This document shows positions 18,359 to 19,724 of a DNA stretch of 19,724 bases, one piece after another; position 1 is the first letter of the stretch, and each line of letters begins with the position of its first letter. The notes below the pieces were generated by a model. It was not told the origin of the DNA. It searched no databases and worked only from the letters and a program-made list of their open reading frames with translations. A program made the translations under genes and the position numbers. Origin of the DNA: Chromera velia (lineage: Eukaryota; Sar; Chromeraceae); NCBI GenBank assembly GCA_018398765.1, contig JAHBMJ010000401.1, positions 9,263 through 28,986 of the forward strand. Direction: 5' to 3'.

Positions 18359-18457
18359 ATGAAAAATTTTTCCGCTGCTGCTATACATACTGTGACTGGA
18401 TCTGGTCGCAGGCCTCGACACAGTGCATGGTGTGCTCACTCTGGACACTCCAGATGA
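18359..18457 (+). other. Upstream 32-codon ATG ORF ending in TGA, in frame with the membrane protein
   Basis: ATG at 18359 opens MKNFSAAAIHTVTGSGRRPR and stops at TGA 18455-18457. The following frame then stays open for 423 codons to the window edge. It may be an upstream ORF, a first exon (a donor-like CTG|GTCGCA lies at about 18402-18410), or the true N-terminus cut by a nonsense mutation or sequencing error. Confidence 0.35.
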
Positions 18458-19724
18458 TACAGGTCGAGATTCGGAGTACCACTGCAATCTGCACAGTTGG
18501 TTTCAGCAGTTTTTCTCAACAGTGATTTCCCGGACTGGTGCAGGGGTCTCTCCAACTTGAGCTTCTATCTGTTGGTTTTGTGTGTCGATTTTGGCGTCAG
18601 GCGATCCAGATCTGTTCCGAACCCACACGGGAAAATCGAACTTCGCCAGGAGACTTGTGCGGCCAAGTCACCAGTTCTGGCCGTCTTGTACAGACTTTTT
18701 GTCGGCTTTGTGCCCTCCAAAAACGAAGGGAGGGGAGAGCAGGAGTGCATCAAGACAATTTGCATATTTGATCGAAAAATGTTTGCTTGCGGGTGCTCCT
18801 TCCTGCTTCCACAGATTGGCTGCCAATACTTCCAAACACTGTTGTTCCTTATCTATTTCGGCAAGCTCTCCATTGAGCCCCTCAGGATTCCGACAGAGGG
18901 ATTCTGGCCTCTTGCGAAGGCAGCGCCCTTTCTGAACGCACATGCGGTCACGTGTGCTGCCATCCTGAACTGCTATTTCTTCTTCACTCTCCTTGATAGC
19001 GATTTCATATTTGGGCTCGTCGGCCTTGATTTCTCCGGCAATGTGAGTTGTTGGCTCGACGAGTCGGCACGATTCCTCCGAGAGAAGAGGACTCACTGGG
19101 CAGTGGAGAGACTTCTGAAGTTGCCTGAGACATCAAACGAAGAAGCGGTGAGGGGAATTGTCAGAGGGTCACTGGGCGAACCATTCAAATGGGTCGTCTT
19201 CGTTTTCTTCCTTTTTGTCCGTTTGTTCGTTGTTCTTCTGACGGTTGTCCGGTTGGTGTTTCAGTTTCCGGCTGTTGCCTTCGTGGGGGCATTTTGGATT
19301 ATTGCTTTATTCATGGAGGCGAATGTAAATGGGGCCCTCCCGACCCTCAATGAACACAGAGGCTTCCTTGCTTGGTTGATCGTCTCTCTGTTGGTCTGGG
19401 GTGCCGGGGTTGTGCAAATGATGTCAGGAGGTTCTGACGGAGTGCGCAGGCAACTGCGGCAGATCGTTTGTCTCTATGCGAGAGTGCAGAGAGAATTCTC
19501 AGTCGACAGACTCGAAAGCTGTCTTCTCGACTTGTGGCGGCTCGGCCAAGGAAGGATGCGCGCAGCTTTGTTGTCAATAGATCTCGATCAGAGGGAAGAA
19601 GAGGGGGGAGAGGTAGGGCACATCTCGGATGAAGAAACCAGGGAGGGTGTTGAGATGCAGCCCCTGCTTGACGGGACTGTTGATCAAGTGGAAGTCGGGG
19701 GGGCGGGAGAGCAAAGGAGTGGAA
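18458..19724 (+). CDS. Polytopic membrane protein, partial (runs off right edge), family unknown
   Basis: Continuous open frame of 423 codons with no stop up to the window end. The first ATG inside it is at 18779; about 107 coding-like codons precede that (NSDFPDWCRGLSNLSFYLLV, KSPVLAVLYRLFVGFVPSKN), so the start probably lies in an upstream exon. An acceptor-like GATACAG at 18456-18462 would place the TGA inside an intron. Counting from the 18779 Met, hydrophobic segments lie at about 14-30, 53-72, 138-161, 163-179 and 195-214. They are followed by a basic region (QLRQIVCLYARVQR) and an acidic tail (DLDQREEEGG, SDEETREG, EMQPLLDG). The loop DESARFLREKRTHWAVERLL before the third segment faintly recalls the PESPR-x-L loop of sugar porters, but the segment spacing does not fit, so I leave the function open. 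Confidence 0.7.

Noticed and set aside
18455-18457. UGA recoded as an amino acid in nuclear genes
   Set aside because: The kinase frame ends in TGA right after a complete KA1 domain, so UGA acts as a stop here.
18668-19096. 142-codon minus-strand ORF
   Set aside because: It is antisense to the much longer membrane-protein frame, which has clear hydrophobic periodicity.

Overview
The window looks like nuclear DNA of a single-celled alveolate, most plausibly a chromerid or coccidian-type apicomplexan relative. The reasons are a SNF1/AMPK-alpha-like kinase split into at least 14 exons, pyrimidine-rich introns ending in YGCAG, long Gln/Pro/His-rich low-complexity protein stretches, and many microsatellites. 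No bacterial signals (operons, Shine-Dalgarno sites, rRNA, CRISPR) were seen. The lineage call is inference; I could not search a database.

Layout. 1-180 is an imperfect (TG)n tract, and 230-1278 has no convincing gene. 1279-5135 holds the broken remains of an unrecognised plus-strand gene. A probable DNA transposon of about 1.88 kb (about 1347-3231) interrupts it. The transposon has long diverged terminal inverted repeats and a 12-bp near-perfect target duplication, and removing it with one duplication copy restores the host reading frame. The transposon carries an acidic plus-strand ORF with a break at a G7 run and a minus-strand ORF. 5240-6130 is an AT-rich island without a gene. 6131-8965 is low-complexity sequence downstream of the kinase, also without a supportable gene.

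17765-8966 (minus strand) is the main gene. I rebuilt it exon by exon. The 14 exons sum to 4590 nt (1529 codons plus TGA), and reading phase is kept across all 13 introns. The protein has an N-terminal Ser/Thr kinase domain, a UBA-like domain, about 1,080 residues of low-complexity linker, and a C-terminal KA1 domain. This is the kinase-UBA-KA1 order of AMPK-alpha/SNF1/MARK kinases, and the kinase most resembles the SNF1-like KIN nutrient-sensing kinases of apicomplexans. Nine of its 13 splice donors have C at +3 (GTC...).

17766-18358 is a divergent promoter region with tandem palindromic GTCCGGACC boxes. From 18458 to the right edge a long plus-strand frame encodes a polytopic membrane protein that runs out of the window. 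In the same frame a 32-codon ATG leader (18359) is separated from it by a single TGA.

The kinase and the membrane protein are divergent neighbours that may share a promoter region. Nothing in the sequence shows that they act together.
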